The notes: generated by a model not told the origin, from the letters alone. A stretch of 64,000 bases of DNA from Aporrectodea caliginosa (GCA_020284085.1 JACEVL010000130.1:1896908-1960907); one strand, 5' to 3'. Shown: positions 1 to 11,024, numbered from the stretch's first letter. Made by a program: numbers and translations.

Positions 1-187
1 AAGGGTCTCCGTAGCGTGATTCCTGCGGAAACCAGACTGCTGTGAAGGGATCAGATCATTCACTGGCAATAAATGGGCATGTCTATAACATGTTTCACAG
101 TACTGAACATAATAAGATGGCAATTGTAATTACACATGAAATAATAAATTTTTATAGCAATGCTGTGAGAGAAACTAAACAAAGGTG

Positions 188-257
188 TTCTTTCCTGAGT
201 AGTAACCTTGAAGGGGCGCTATATAAATCTTCGTAATGAGTGAATGAAATAATGAAT
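188..257 (+). mobile_element. LINE 3' end, heavily 5'-truncated
   Basis: The segment carries GGGGCGCTATATAAATC followed by a decayed TGAATGAA tail. The same block, reverse complemented, ends the LINE at 24097-24445, where it follows recognisable coding sequence. This copy is therefore the extreme 3' end of that LINE family. The flanks 1-187 and 258-463 hold nothing I recognise. Confidence 0.6.
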
Positions 258-470
258 ACTAGCCTAAAAGATGCCAAGTGTCATTGTGTATGTATGTATG
301 GACACTTACTGCAACACATATTAAGTACCTCACAAAAGTGTTTATACTGCAAATATCAAGAATTATTAAGAACAGAAAATTCATCAGTAGTAAACATTCT
401 CAGACAACTAAAAGAGTCACCACACCAGTGGCAGGCTCAAGCATACATGCAGAGCCAACCAAAAGATGGT

Positions 471-2090
471 GGCATTCCACGTCAAATCAACACAGTCATC
501 GTGCATCACCATCTCTGATTTTGTTGAAATTTGGTATGGTGATAAACCACCATGAAAAACTTTCAAAACCAGAATTTTAGATTTTTGGGTCAACCGGTGT
601 CCGAGATATGGGTCAGTGAACTTGACCGAAAAGGGCCGATTTCTGCTGACCGGCTAATGTTCAAACGGCTGTATCTCAGCTTCTATTGCACCTAGAGACA
701 CAATTTAAATACCAAATTGAAGGTATTAAATAGCTCTATCTGAGCAAAACATTCAGAAGCATTTATATTTAGTAACAAAAAATTGTGAGCAACTGTAACC
801 TAATGACCCTGACCTAGGTCATTTTGTAAAATCTGAAAAATATCAAATTTTTCCCATGCAAAGCTTTCATTGTTCTTAACAATTGGTGAAAATTTCAGAG
901 TGGGCACTCTCATAGTTTTTTTACAGTGAATTTTTAAAGGTACAGTCATGGTCGCGATTCGCAATCATCATGTGTCGCCAGATAGATCTTTGATATCACT
1001 GCCAAAGCCTGCAGCACATCAAACCACCAATGTCCGTCATACTTTGCAGTGATGTAGCCCTTGATATCTGAGAGTTTAATCGTGATCTTGTTGTCTATCT
1101 TTATAAACTGCAAGACAGGTTCATTTCTAGGACTATCCAGGCTGCTGGAGAAGTGTTTAACTTACTGGGTGGATGCAGCAAAGCTTTTGTGTGCCTGCCA
1201 CTGTGCGAGCAGATTCAAATCTGCTTTCAACAGGATTGCCTCCTGTTCATAATCCTCAGTAGCATAATAGTGGAAGGTGACTGATGGAATTCACTCTGTG
1301 GAAAAGCAAATAATTGATGGGGAGTCATGATTTGGTCATTGTATGGTCTCTGTAGACTGGCCCAAGTTGCCAGTCTTTGACAGTTCCTCCTACTCCATCA
1401 CAAGACAGTGAAATCCAGAAATTAAACAAGATTTCATTTAAATCAGTAAATAAGTAAGCATGTGAGTAAGCCTAATTTTTGTTCTGCTTGCTGTGTGAGA
1501 TAATGTTACAACATCAACATGTGCAAAGATCATTGGTGTTAAAAGCTGGGATTAATCAGTTAAACATTCATGGCATATCACCAGTCGCGAATTGCGACCA
1601 CAACTGTACCTTTAAAAAATCACTGTAAAAAAACTATGAGAGTGCCCACTCTGAAATTTTCACCAATTGTTAAGAACAATGAAAGCTTTGCATGGGAAAA
1701 ATTTGATATTTTTCAGATTTTACAAAATGACCTAGGTCAAGGTCATTAGGTTACAGTTGCTCACAATTTTTTTGTTACTAAATATTAATGTTTCTGAGTG
1801 ATTTGCCCAGATAGAGCTATTTAATACCTTCAATTTGGTATTTAAATTGTGTCTCTAGGTGCAATAGAAACTGAGATACAGCCGTTTGAACATTAGCCGG
1901 TCAGCAGAAATCGGCCCTTTTCGGTCAAGTTCACTGACCCATATCTCGGACACCGGTTGACCCAAAAATCTAAAATTCTGGTTTTGAAAGTTTTTCATGG
2001 TGGTTTATCACCATACCAAATTTCAACAAAATCGGTGATGATGACGTCCATTTTTTTCTTAAAGTGTGTTGATTTGACGTGGAATGCCCC
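471..2090. mobile_element. Foldback (long-TIR) DNA element with 7-bp target duplication
   Basis: Two arms of about 500 bp (471-972 and 1583-2090) are near-identical in inverted orientation, with an 11-bp length difference near the outer tips. They enclose about 610 bp of unrelated sequence. The outer tips read GGCATTCCACG and CGTGGAATGCC. The element is flanked on both sides by AGATGGT (464-470 and 2091-2097), a direct repeat expected from transposition. There is no transposase-like ORF in the loop, so it is non-autonomous. Small ORFs in the two arms mirror each other and are artefacts of the repeat. Long inverted arms with a short loop are typical of foldback elements such as those described from sea urchins; the superfamily is not assigned. 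Confidence 0.85.
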
Positions 2091-2631
2091 AGATGGTAAA
2101 AGTTGGAATGGACAATACTAACAAATATTTCAAAGATCCACAACAGTGGAGGAATTTGATTCCAGATACTAACAACATGGCAACAGTAAAAAAATACTTG
2201 CAGACCAGTCACACATTTTCCAACTTTCTTAAGATCAGTTAGTTTGTGAGGTACTTAAAATGTGCTGTCAAGTGTCTTGACCCACACATAATTACATACT
2301 CTACTAAGAACCTGCCTTTGAGCATAAGAACCTAAGTACACTACTGACACCCACTAAAACCCACTTTCAAAGACCAAACTACACTAAGAGCAGTCTAGAC
2401 AGAGCCAACCTATATCTATACAAAACCCTTGAACCGCTAGTGCCTTCAAAGAAGAAGACAAACTTCCTCTATGAGTAAAACCTTGTACAGCCATTAACAT
2501 AGTTCAAAGGAGATGCACAACTAACACCTTTGAAAGGACTAATTAACATCATAGGCTAGAGTCGTTGTGGGGTGCCAGCTTTGTTTGTTTTCCGTGTTTT
2601 AAATGTATGTAAACAAGAGTGCAGGTCGCAA

Positions 2632-2675
2632 ATGGTAAAATAAAGAATATACCTACCTACTTACTTACTTACTTA
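2632..2675 (+). repeat. LINE/SINE 3' tail, AATAAAGAATATAC + (TTAC)n
   Basis: AATAAAGAATATAC is followed by CCTACCTACTTACTTAC. The same junction appears inverted at 51240-51330, 20395-20470 and, more weakly, 56640-56672, so this is the shared 3' terminus of a retroposon family. The preceding stretch 2098-2630 may be its body but I cannot delimit it. Confidence 0.5.
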
Positions 2676-2689
2676 ACTCGTACTGCTCA

Positions 2690-3505
2690 AGTATAGACCT
2701 TGAATAGGAATATTATTGACGACTTGCCAAACGTTGACGCACACCCACTTCCGGAATGGGTCGTCGTTCAATTATAGCTTCGAGCGATCATTTGTTATGA
2801 GAAATATTGAATATTTAACATAATTTTTCAATCGATTTCCTTCTGTTTAACCAATTATAACTATACTGATACATTAATTGGGCAATTGCACGTTATTTGA
2901 AATAATTTACGACGCTATTTGTTTCACTTAAAGCCAGAAAATAATTTACGACGCTAAACTACACGTTTACCCAATAGTGTTACGATTACGAATCATTACA
3001 ATGTAACTGCTACTTTTCGATGTCCAAGAATCTGTGTGAAATCAGGAGCTACGATGACTTGTTCAGACAACTTTAAATAGATTTTGACCGACGCTATTCA
3101 CCATTTAATACTTCATCGAGACTCGGCGAGATTAGCATCTGCCGCATCCTTGGATCGCATACTTTGATTTGAAGGCCGCGTTTAAATAGGACAGTGGTAC
3201 ACAGTTTTTAACGCAACGCTATACCTAGACAACTTTGCAAGCTTTTGTAAAATAATTATTAGCCTATATTAAACTTGAGGAGATCTGAAACCCAGGTAAT
3301 GAGAATTTCCTAGTTAAACATTGCAATGATTGCATACTACTAATAATGTTCAGATCTTTTAATACACCTTTAAATAGGGTTAAATCTATTATATATAAAT
3401 AATTGTACATTTTGCTCCAATAATTGCTAACGTCACAAAAGGAGAATTAGATACAGTTACATAATTATAAGAAACGGTCAAATTAACGATTATCTAAAAC
3501 TACTC
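2690..3505. other. Unclassified AT-rich sequence with one shared 38-bp segment
   Basis: No ORF or known element is visible. Positions 2936-2973 (core AATTTACGACGCTAAACTAC) recur almost exactly at 20899-20936, so at least this part belongs to a dispersed repeat. Confidence 0.5.
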
Positions 3506-3585
3506 ACCTCCGCCACTGCACGTACTGCCAGTACATAAACTGAAAAAGGAGGAGGGCTACGTCAACAGCCTTTAAACGAAAAGAT
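3506..3585 (-). repeat. D-module copy
   Basis: On the minus strand it reads the D consensus: TTTAACG..., then GCGTCGCCCTCCTCCTTTAT-like sequence, then CTGGCAGT, and ends with GTGGCGGAGG. Module D is a roughly 85-110-bp dispersed unit seen at least 18 times in this window. Confidence 0.6.
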
Positions 3586-3975
3586 GTCGTTTAACATGGG
3601 GAAATATTACTAAATCTGTGACATCAATAAGAATAATATTATCTTACTGCCCACGCTTTAAAATATCACATGCTTGGGAGATTCTTCGAACCTATTTTCG
3701 TGGATCGTTTGATGAAGTCAATATAATAACAAAATCAGAGTGGCTTAAAGTTGGCTGTGGATTCAGACAGTAGACGAAACATTAGTACATCTCACAGATT
3801 CGCAAACAAAATCTAGACGATTGATCGCTTTCAACATTTTTGAATCTAGATGTTTGCCCGTCCTAAGACGATTAGACACAATTTTAAAATGTTAAGAGAT
3901 GCACCATCACGTGATATGTGATTGACGTATGTCCTCTCCTCTACCTCCGCCTCTCTTCCCCCGTATCTGCTACAG

Positions 3976-4345
3976 TTTAACGACGTTATATTTTAACGAA
4001 GGCGATTAGCGTCGCTCTCCTACTTAATCCAGGCTTCGGACTGGCATCACCCGATGGCAACAATGAAACTGAATCCGACGATTGTAGTAGGGCCGTAATC
4101 CTCTTCCTCAACTTTGTTAAGGCTACCGAGTGAGTGATTGGTTGGTTAGCTAGATGCTGTTCAACGACACTGAGTTATAACAAAGATGATTAGAATCGTC
4201 CTCCTCTTTTCTCCAGGTTTGGGACTGGTATCACCGCAGGAGGGTAGTAGTAGTTTCTGTTAAACGACATTCTGTGATAATAGAGCTCATTAGCGTCACC
4301 ATCCACCTTTATCCAGGCTTAAGGTTGGCTCTGCCTGGCACAAAA
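3976..4345 (+). repeat. Three tandem-spaced D-module copies
   Basis: Copies lie at 3976-4057, 4150-4235 and 4257-4345, all in the same orientation. Each starts with a TTTAACGAC or TTAAACGAC variant, continues with GAT.ATTAG.GTC.CCCTCC and ends with CCAGGCTT.GGACTGGC or a close variant. They are divergent from one another, unlike the three identical-core copies near 25.2, 33.8 and 35.1 kb. Confidence 0.6.
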
Positions 4346-4785
4346 TCACGGACGTGTTGTGGTGGAGTTCAGGTAGTCTAGTGTCAGAGTGATCAACTTA
4401 ATGTCCGCGTTTAAAGTGAATAACCTGGTTCCTGCGCCTTCTCTTTTGTGGGCGCTCTAGAAATCTCGAGTTTACGTTTACGATTAAAGTTGTCCAATCA
4501 CAGCTCTATATTTTAAGGGAGCTATTATAAGTCGTTGTGGTTGCCAGGCCACTCACATCGACGTCATTAATACGCCATTGGATTCCAATGTGAAGAGATT
4601 CAGCCAGGTTTAACCACAGGCATCAAAGGCACGTTGGCTTCAATAGAAAACTTGTTTAGGATTAAACGTTTTTAATGAGCAAAGTGTGTGAAGAACTCGC
4701 GATTGATGGAAATTGTGAAGCAAATAATTATAATTAAATTTAAAGATGTCCAAACACATCATAGCATTATTAGCTTAGGTCGGGT
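4346..4785. other. Unclassified AT-rich sequence
   Basis: No convincing ORF, RNA or element boundary seen. It sits between D-module copies and is probably part of the same decayed repeat block. Confidence 0.4.
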
Positions 4786-4875
4786 TACTTTTAACGAGGC
4801 TGTTTCATAAGAAAGATGAGTGGCGTCACCCTCCTCCTTTATCCGGGTTTGGGACTGGCACCTTCTGAGTATGGT
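4786..4875 (+). repeat. D-module copy
   Basis: It carries TTTTAACGAGGCTG, then GGCGTCACCCTCCTCCTTTA and GGGACTGGCACC. It is followed at about 4970-5000 by the companion phrase GGCATCAAAGGCCGTTAACG. The small ORFs here exist on both strands and are not supported as genes. Confidence 0.65.
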
Positions 4876-5154
4876 CAGTTGCGGTGCCAACAGTTGCGGT
4901 CCGTTTACGTTGGCCTTAGGCGTTGTTGAAGGAGGTCCTAGCGATTGCTTAGTTGAACAGCAGTGTTTGGCATCAAAGGCCGTTAACGTCGATATCAATC
5001 TGTTTTGTCCACGCTTGTAGCGTTGAGCGACGATTATACGAAAATTACCGACATATAACGTCAGATGAAAGCTATTTAAAGGTGTCTAATGGCGTGGATC
5101 TCAAACTTTCGTCAACAACCTTATCCCGGACCGGTGCTTTTCAACATCAACTCA

Positions 5155-5490
5155 GACTACATGCATGATATGTTTAGATTTCACAATAATTCACTGTAAC
5201 TCTTTATTACAAACAAGCTTGTAATCTTGTTAATGTTGCATGTTTCAAACTGTTTATTATGCATGAAAACTTTGACAAGCTATAATTCTTCATGTTTTAC
5301 ATTGTAAACAATTTAATAATTTATTTAACTACCATGATTGTCATTTCGCGGTGACCAGTGAAACGCCGACCAGCATTGGACCAAGAACCACAGTTTGAGT
5401 TACACTGGTCTAATCAAATCGGAATATTATTAGAAACATCAAGTGTTTAACGACGTCTTATGGATTTCAAGGCAGTTGACGTCGACCTTA
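5155..5490 (-). repeat. E-family dispersed repeat copy
   Basis: Read on the minus strand it matches 24545-24900 and 25735-26060. Shared landmarks are GACGTCGTTAAACACTTGAT, GATTTGATTA.ACCAGTG, CTCAAACTGTGGT and GTTTGAAACATGCAAC. The family has no coding capacity that I can see. It is adjacent to D modules here, as it is elsewhere. Confidence 0.7.
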
Positions 5491-5499
5491 CCATACGAC

Positions 5500-5575
5500 C
5501 TAAACTCTAGTCCAAAACCTGGATAAAGGAGTAGGGCGTTGCTAATTTTCAATGCCATGGCGGTTTTGTTAAACA
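5500..5575 (-). repeat. D-module copy
   Basis: On the minus strand it reads TTTAACAAAACCG, a CGCCCTACTCCTTTATCCAG-like phrase, then GGTTTTGGACTAG. It is divergent and directly follows the E copy. Confidence 0.5.
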
Positions 5576-5679
5576 GCAACTAAGCAAGGAAAATGCACAA
5601 CTATCATCTGGGTATCGAAGGAAATATTCCAAAGATAATCGAAAACGTAAGAAAGAAAACATGTTCAAGTGATACCATG

Positions 5680-6231
5680 CGTTTATCTGTTCCCGACTTG
5701 ACTATTGCAACTTACTTCTTATGGCCCACCCGAAACAGCGTCTTTCTCCCCTTCAATCAGTCTTAAATGCTTCAGCTAGGCTCATAGCCCGACCCCTCGC
5801 TTTTTGCATATCTCTACATATATGCTTGATGTCTTGCACTGGCTTCCTATCACTGCGCACATCCATTATAAGATCCTCTTTCTAGTCTCAAAGGCGCAGC
5901 TGAGCAGTGCCCCAAAGTATCTTTCTGACTATATGCGAAAGCCGTTATCTGCGACCTCATCTCGTTCCTTGCGCTCTGCTGATTGGCTAGATAGTTTTGT
6001 TCCTAGGACTAGGACTGCCTTGGCTCAACGCCGGAAATTGCTGTGGTTGGTCCCTCTACTTGGAATGACCTTCCCCCCTCATTAAGGTCAAAACTAATGA
6101 CTAGTTTTTCCTCTTTGGTCTCGTTCTTTAAAGATGTTTCTTTTCCCCGGAGGTTTTCGTGCTGAGAGCGCTTCTGAATAGTTATTCTGAGAGAGGCGCT
6201 ATATAAATCTTTAGATACAAAACAATACAAT
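5680..6231 (+). pseudogene. Non-LTR retrotransposon (CR1/L2-like) C-terminal end, frameshifted
   Basis: Three plus-strand frames together give the characteristic end of a LINE ORF2. First comes SRLDYCNLLL with LQSVLNASARLI (about 5697-5795), then DVLHWLPITAHIHYKIL with APKYLSDY and PRTRTALAQRR (about 5828-6033), then VVGPSTWNDLPPSLRS (about 6040-6090). The frame changes near 5795 and 6033, so the copy is dead. A short 3' UTR ends with GAGGCGCTATATAAATC and an A-rich tail near 6231. The copy is 5'-truncated: no reverse transcriptase catalytic core is present. In this family the encoded protein would be the reverse transcriptase/endonuclease that copies the element into the genome. It lies immediately downstream of D/E repeats. 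Confidence 0.85.
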
Positions 6232-6232
6232 A

Positions 6233-6440
6233 GGTCCCGCGTAGGGACCCTGAGCAAGTCCTTCACTCGCAATTGCTCATGCGCTTCGGCGTCAAACTCC
6301 GATTCAGCGCGTCCACGCAGTAGTCGGGAGCGCCTCTTCAGCACCATGCTGTCTCCTCGGTTTGAACTTCCCATATTCAGACCTGACACCGGAACTGACA
6401 AAAAATGTGGCTGTTCCGGAGTTCATTTGATATAGCGCCC
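6233..6440 (+). repeat. SINE-like core and body
   Basis: It contains CCCTGAGCAAGTCCTTCACT and CAATTGCTCATGCG, a motif that also occurs at 7606-7655 and inside the tRNA-headed SINE at 52535-52760. It ends near GATATAGCGCC, similar to the LINE 3' signature. I infer a SINE remnant lacking its tRNA-like head. Confidence 0.45.
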
Positions 6441-6444
6441 GTGT

Positions 6445-6789
6445 TTAATCTGGTCTCCCTGATGCGGCTTTTGTGTGTCGCTGAGAACTTCGAAAATTAA
6501 CATTTATATCCACAATCCTCCAGACAGCAGTATCTGCTCGATTCGTCCAGCCGACTGTTTTGACACTTACTTTAGACACCTTTAAAATGCTGTACAATAA
6601 TGTTATATAAGAATGCGAAGCTTTAGGTAAATAATATTGATGTGCGAGCATTCTTTAGACACCATTATAACGTTGTTAACTGATGATATATAGGAATGGG
6701 TCACGATAGTAAATTAATTGAGCTTTACTCTTTTTCTAGTTCTTCTTGCTTACTGAAATAACAACCAATATGAACAGTAGTAAATGTTG
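6445..6789. other. Unclassified sequence
   Basis: No feature recognised. The 68-codon minus-strand ORF here has no recognisable motif. Confidence 0.4.
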
Positions 6790-7206
6790 AAACAGTGAGA
6801 GTTAGAGACAGAGACGAGAGATAGACAAGCTCACCGATAGCCAGATAGAGACAAAGAGACAGTGACAAAGAAACGGAGTAGAAAGACAAAGGGTCGAAAG
6901 ATAGATAGAAGGACAGACAGACAAATACACAAATAGGCAAGTAGACAGAAAGACAGAGAGATCGAGAGACAGACAGACAGAGACAGAGGCAGAGAGGCAG
7001 AGAGGCAGAGAGGCAGAGAGACATAGACAGAGACAGACAGACAGAGACAGACAGACAGACAGAGAGACAGAGACAGAGGCAGAGAGGCAGAGAGGCAGAG
7101 ATACAGAGACAGAGACAGACAGACAGAGACAGACAGACAGACAGAGACAGAGAGGCAGACAGAGAAAGTGTGAGACAGAGACAGGCAGAGATTCAGAGGG
7201 AGAGGT
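6790..7206. repeat. (CAGA/GAGACAGA)n low-complexity tract
   Basis: About 400 bp of GAGACAGACAGAGGCAGAGA-type sequence. The apparent minus-strand ORFs of 99 and 141 codons (Leu/Ser/Cys/Val-rich) are translations of this repeat and not genes. Confidence 0.95.
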
Positions 7207-8117
7207 AGGTTTTAAAGAGATTTTCATGATAATTTCTTATTGCTAAGTATGGTTCTTATGATCTCGTATTCTTGTCACTAATGTAATTTGATGTTATTAC
7301 GACAACTTATGTAGAGCATTTTCAAAAAGTAAACCACTTCTGTGGGCCAAGTTAGCCAATTGGCTTTGAGCACTCACCTATAAAGGCATTCAGTAAATGG
7401 CACCTGGCCTTAATTAACGTTCTTTGTATTCAACCGCAGTGCTACAACTATTTCTATACTGCTTTAAACTAAAAATAATTGTCATAGTCCTACGTCAGTT
7501 GTGGTAATCAGTGGTTTTCACATTCTTGGCAGAAAATGCTGCTAAAATATTATCAAGAGGTGGCAAACATAGAGGAGGTTCACTGCACCGTTTGGAAACA
7601 CTGGTGTAGAGGCCTTGAGCAAGTCCTTCACTCACAGTTGCTCAGCGCCATCCAATGATACTTGGTCATTAGATATTGTCGATTAATAAATACATAATAA
7701 ATGAACAATTAACCGTTCGTATTTGTGTAGTGCTTTATGATGTCAAATGAAAAGTTGATGGTAGATGGAAGATGCCGTTAAACAATAAGTCCCACGAATT
7801 ATTTAATTTGCGCTTTTCTCACACCTTTCAATAGCTTATCCTCTACGCCTTATAACGTTTTTAAGTGAGGTTTTTATATGATATTGAGCCATGGTATAAT
7901 TAAATAATAACGTTCTTGATTGAAAGCGCGATTGAGAAACTTTATGGATTTCTGAATTTATCGGAGCAAATTTTGGGCAAACAAATACTTCGAGATGCGA
8001 CGAAATAATCGAATGTTTTAGCTTGAATGTAGTTGTGAGAAAAATATCGTTTAGGTTTTTCACGCCATTTGCCCGGTAAACTTATAGTGTGGGGTTTTAT
8101 TAAATGGAATCTGGAAT
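7207..8117. other. Unclassified AT-rich sequence with a SINE-core fragment
   Basis: Positions 7606-7655 carry CCTTGAGCAAGTCCTTCACT plus CAGTTGCTCAGCGCC, the SINE-core motif. The rest shows no gene or element. Confidence 0.45.
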
Positions 8118-8180
8118 GACAGACAGACAGACAGAAGGAGAGACAGACAGACATACGGAAAGAAAGAAAGACCGACAGAC
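8118..8180. repeat. (GACA)n short tract
   Basis: Interrupted GACAGACAGACAG and AAAGAAAGA runs. Confidence 0.85.
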
Positions 8181-9258
8181 ACCGAAAAGGTAGGAGAGAG
8201 TACTAGAAGTGAAACAATGGATGGAGTTTTAATTGCTTTCCTAAAGCTGTCCTTTTTAAATGTTGTTAGTCGTAGGATGTCCTGTCCTCAAGTTGTCCTC
8301 GACCTACTGGGTGAGGACAACGGACACAGAGGCCACTGTCGGATGCTTCACAAGTTCAAGGACGTGGCACATCGAGTGCCGGACTCTGACCTGGATCGGA
8401 GAGATTGGAAACTGCACAGATGGTTGGCATGACGAAATTCAATCGTTTCACTCTATCTCTCTTTCCAGTAGCAATTTGAATTTTAATAATTTTATCTATT
8501 GCTTAGTAAAGGCATTGTACTTAGAGAAGGTATCGTACATAGAGAAAGCGTATTATTTTTCGACGGCATTTTATATTGCGAAGGCATTTTACTCAGAGAA
8601 GGCGCAGTATTAGCCAGTATTGTTATTTGCATCGCCTTATCTTATTCAATTAATTATAGAGTTAATCTTCTACGCTCTCTTTCAAATTACAATGTAATTT
8701 TTTAACTTTTATACCTGTCACTTGTAAATTTGATTAAATCACCTATTTATTGCATATCGTCGGCGATATAATTATGCCACCAGTATTGAAATGTATGCAT
8801 GCATACTTGAACGTGGTATATTCAGAGAGATGCACTTTGAGATTAGCCGAACAAATCTCGTGGTCCTGTAGAAAGTTTAAGAGCTAACGTTGCAAACACT
8901 ATAAGACACTAGGCACTATAGACGCTATTGTGTCAGCGTTTTCAATGAGTAGAATTCATTACGTTCTAACTAGACGCAAAGGCTATCTTAACGTTCTGTC
9001 GTTGTCTATGCTTAAAGGAGATACCAACCCACTTTATGAACCAGATGTCATGGGTTCGAAACCCGTATTATAGTCCATTTTTATATCTTAAATAAAATTG
9101 TAGCAATACTTATTAAGTATTTTATTTAGTGTTTTCTTTCCATGCGTAGCCTACTTTTAAATTTGGCTATTCAATGTCTACAACTGAAAATATACGTGGA
9201 AATTAAGTAGGCCTACAAGTTTCTAACTTGATGAACAGCCCCGTTAGAAAATGAATGT
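8181..9258. other. Unclassified sequence with a degenerate short tandem repeat
   Basis: Within 8509-8612 the phrases AAGGCATT..ACT.AGAGAAGG recur about four times. One plus frame therefore reads K-A-x-Y-x-E-K repeats, but nothing supports a real protein. Near 9040-9068 a tRNA-like 3' half (GGGTTCGAAACCC) resembles the fuller copy at 9571-9645. Confidence 0.45.
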
Positions 9259-9384
9259 ACACTGATCTATTAATTTTTTACATAAACATTTTACCGAAAA
9301 CTTATTGGCAGGAATTATTTAATTTATTATTTTCTCAACAGACGGATTTTTAACTTATTAATAATACTTTTCCAGGATATTTAT
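9259..9384. repeat. Direct repeat, copy 1
   Basis: It starts ACTGATCTATTAATTTTTT and ends TTTTCCAGGATATTT. It is nearly identical to 9640-9765; the two copies are separated by about 255 bp. Confidence 0.9.
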
Positions 9385-9570
9385 ACCTGATACATCGAAC
9401 GTAGGCTACAGCCCTGAGCCACAATGCAGATTGGGCATAATACAAATTTTACGCTCAAAGTTAGACAGCCTAACATATAATGATGCTTAAATAGTCGGAC
9501 TTTTAAGCAGGTACAGTAAAATACACGTCTCTAAAATGACTCTAACGTTTAGTAAAGCATTATAGCGTGT

Positions 9571-9645
9571 GTCAGTTAGGTTATCTGGTAGCGAGGTTGG
9601 ACATATTACATAACCAGAGATCGCGGGTTCGAATCCGGGCACTGA
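9571..9645 (+). repeat. tRNA-like SINE head
   Basis: It has a B-box GGTTCGAATCC at 9626-9636 and an A-box-like AGGTTATCTGGTAGCGAGGT. The outer bases TCAGT and ACTGA can pair, but the T-stem does not pair cleanly. It is tRNA-like rather than a functional tRNA gene. A shorter relative lies at about 9040-9068. Its 3' end runs straight into copy 2 of the direct repeat. Confidence 0.55.
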
Positions 9646-9765
9646 TCTATTAATTTTTTTACATAAACATTTCACCGAAAACTTATTGGCAGGAATTATT
9701 TAATTTATTATTTTCTCAACAGACGGATTTTTAACTTATTAATAATACTTTTCCAGGATATTTTT
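9640..9765. repeat. Direct repeat, copy 2
   Basis: Near-identical to 9259-9384. The duplication spans AACATTT.ACCGAAAACTTA and TATTTTCTCAACAGACGGAT. It may be the tail of the tRNA-headed element or a segmental duplication. Confidence 0.9.
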
Positions 9766-9860
9766 AACGTTTTGTGGTTTTCTATGCTTAAATGTTGGCC
9801 TCGTACACTTAACTGCAAACAAACTAATAATTAGTAAGTAAACCTACGTAGGCTATCCTT

Positions 9861-11024
9861 TCAAAGTTCCCTCTCTGATAGGCCTGTGGGAGCCGGGTCT
9901 TCCCAGTTTCTGACGTCATTTTGGATGTTATTCCCCTCGACCAATGCTCTCCCGTAGGCACGGTAGTTGGGGTTGACGTCATCCGGTGGTACTAAGTTAC
10001 GGACAGATTTAAGGTCGAAGGAAGAGCTAATCCCAGTTGTTAATATATGCTCGGGCCCTAATTGGTTCGGGGACCCGGAATTGGGTAGAGGTAAGTAGTA
10101 TCGATGTTCCTCTAACTTCCTTCTCTGCTCTCCTCTTCCATTTCTCTCCTGTCTGTCTCCGTTCAACTTAAGTACCCTTCCTGACATGTTGCTAATATGC
10201 TCAGGATTACTTCTACTTGTCTCCAATCTTTTCTCGACCTCGGTTCTCTTGATATTTTCCTCGTCGCCATTTTTGAAGCTTCTCATGGTTATCTCAGGTC
10301 GGAGCGCTACTTCTAACCTTTGTGGTGAGAAACCTAAACTTCGGTATCGATCTCGTACTCTCTCTGTTTCAATTTCTCTCTCTTCTTCTTGATACTCATT
10401 CTCCATTAATGGTGGTCCTGAAAGCGATACTTCTCGGATTGAGGGTTCAGTTCCTTTCGAGTTATTCTTCTCTTTCAGTCTCACACTCCTTCTCAATCCT
10501 TCACGACCGATTGGTTCGGGCGCTATAGAAGTTCTTACTTTCCCATTAAGGTCAACGACGGTAGCACGAGTGAAAGGCGCTAAGTCTTCCTTTGACTTAT
10601 CTCCGGACCTCGTAGAGACTGGATACGTTTTATGGATCTCCTCCCTAATCTCTGTAGCTTCCCTCCTCTTCTCAGTAGACTGTTCCAGCCTATGTCTCTC
10701 GTCCCTTTCATCTGACATTAATTTCACTACTCTTTCCTCCAACACTTCTTGTCTCTCGACCAAATCATGGAATCGCGCATTCATGCCTTCTGACAGATTA
10801 CACATCTCCTGGCTCAACTGTTGGTCTAAATTCATAACTGTATTGTTCACCTTCACCAGACCTTCTATTAGTCTGCTAGAAACTACTTCAAGTTGCTTAG
10901 TCAAATCCTGTAGATAGTTTGGTTCCGTTCTCAGTGTTACATCGCACTCAGAAGGAATTAACTGTTCGTTAACTGATTCATTATTTTCCTCTTCCTCAAT
11001 CTCATCACTTAAATCAGTTTCCAT
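9861..11024 (-). CDS. Uncharacterised charged coiled-coil protein (387 aa), possibly retroelement gag/ORF1-like
   Basis: This is an intact 387-codon ORF. The ATG chosen is the first after an in-frame upstream TGA (near 11061) and has a good eukaryotic context, GAGATGG. The N-terminus is acidic (DEIEEEENNE at residues 7-16). Residues about 38-120 form a plausible coiled coil with heptad spacing of Leu/Val/Met (LQDLTKQLEVVSSRLIEGLV and on to MSDERDERHRLEQ). The middle and C-terminal parts are rich in Arg, Glu and Ser, with a basic RRSVRLKEKN patch near residue 180, and look disordered. I see no zinc knuckle, protease or polymerase motif and no signal peptide. Downstream is non-coding repeat DNA, so no pol follows. 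A single-exon coiled-coil ORF behind a promoter-like leader fits an orphaned gag or LINE ORF1, but a host single-exon gene is not excluded. I do not recognise the family. Confidence 0.6.
   Translation of the reverse strand: METDLSDEIEEEENNESVNEQLIPSECDVTLRTEPNYLQDLTKQLEVVSSRLIEGLVKVNNTVMNLDQQLSQEMCNLSEGMNARFHDLVERQEVLEERVVKLMSDERDERHRLEQSTEKRREATEIREEIHKTYPVSTRSGDKSKEDLAPFTRATVVDLNGKVRTSIAPEPIGREGLRRSVRLKEKNNSKGTEPSIREVSLSGPPLMENEYQEEEREIETERVRDRYRSLGFSPQRLEVALRPEITMRSFKNGDEENIKRTEVEKRLETSRSNPEHISNMSGRVLKLNGDRQERNGRGEQRRKLEEHRYYLPLPNSGSPNQLGPEHILTTGISSSFDLKSVRNLVPPDDVNPNYRAYGRALVEGNNIQNDVRNWEDPAPTGLSEREL

Noticed and set aside
6725..7227. Leu/Ser/Cys/Val-rich ORFs on the minus strand
   Set aside because: (CAGA)n low-complexity artefact.
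9571..9645. Functional tRNA gene
   Set aside because: T-stem mispairing and direct continuation into a repeated AT-rich body.
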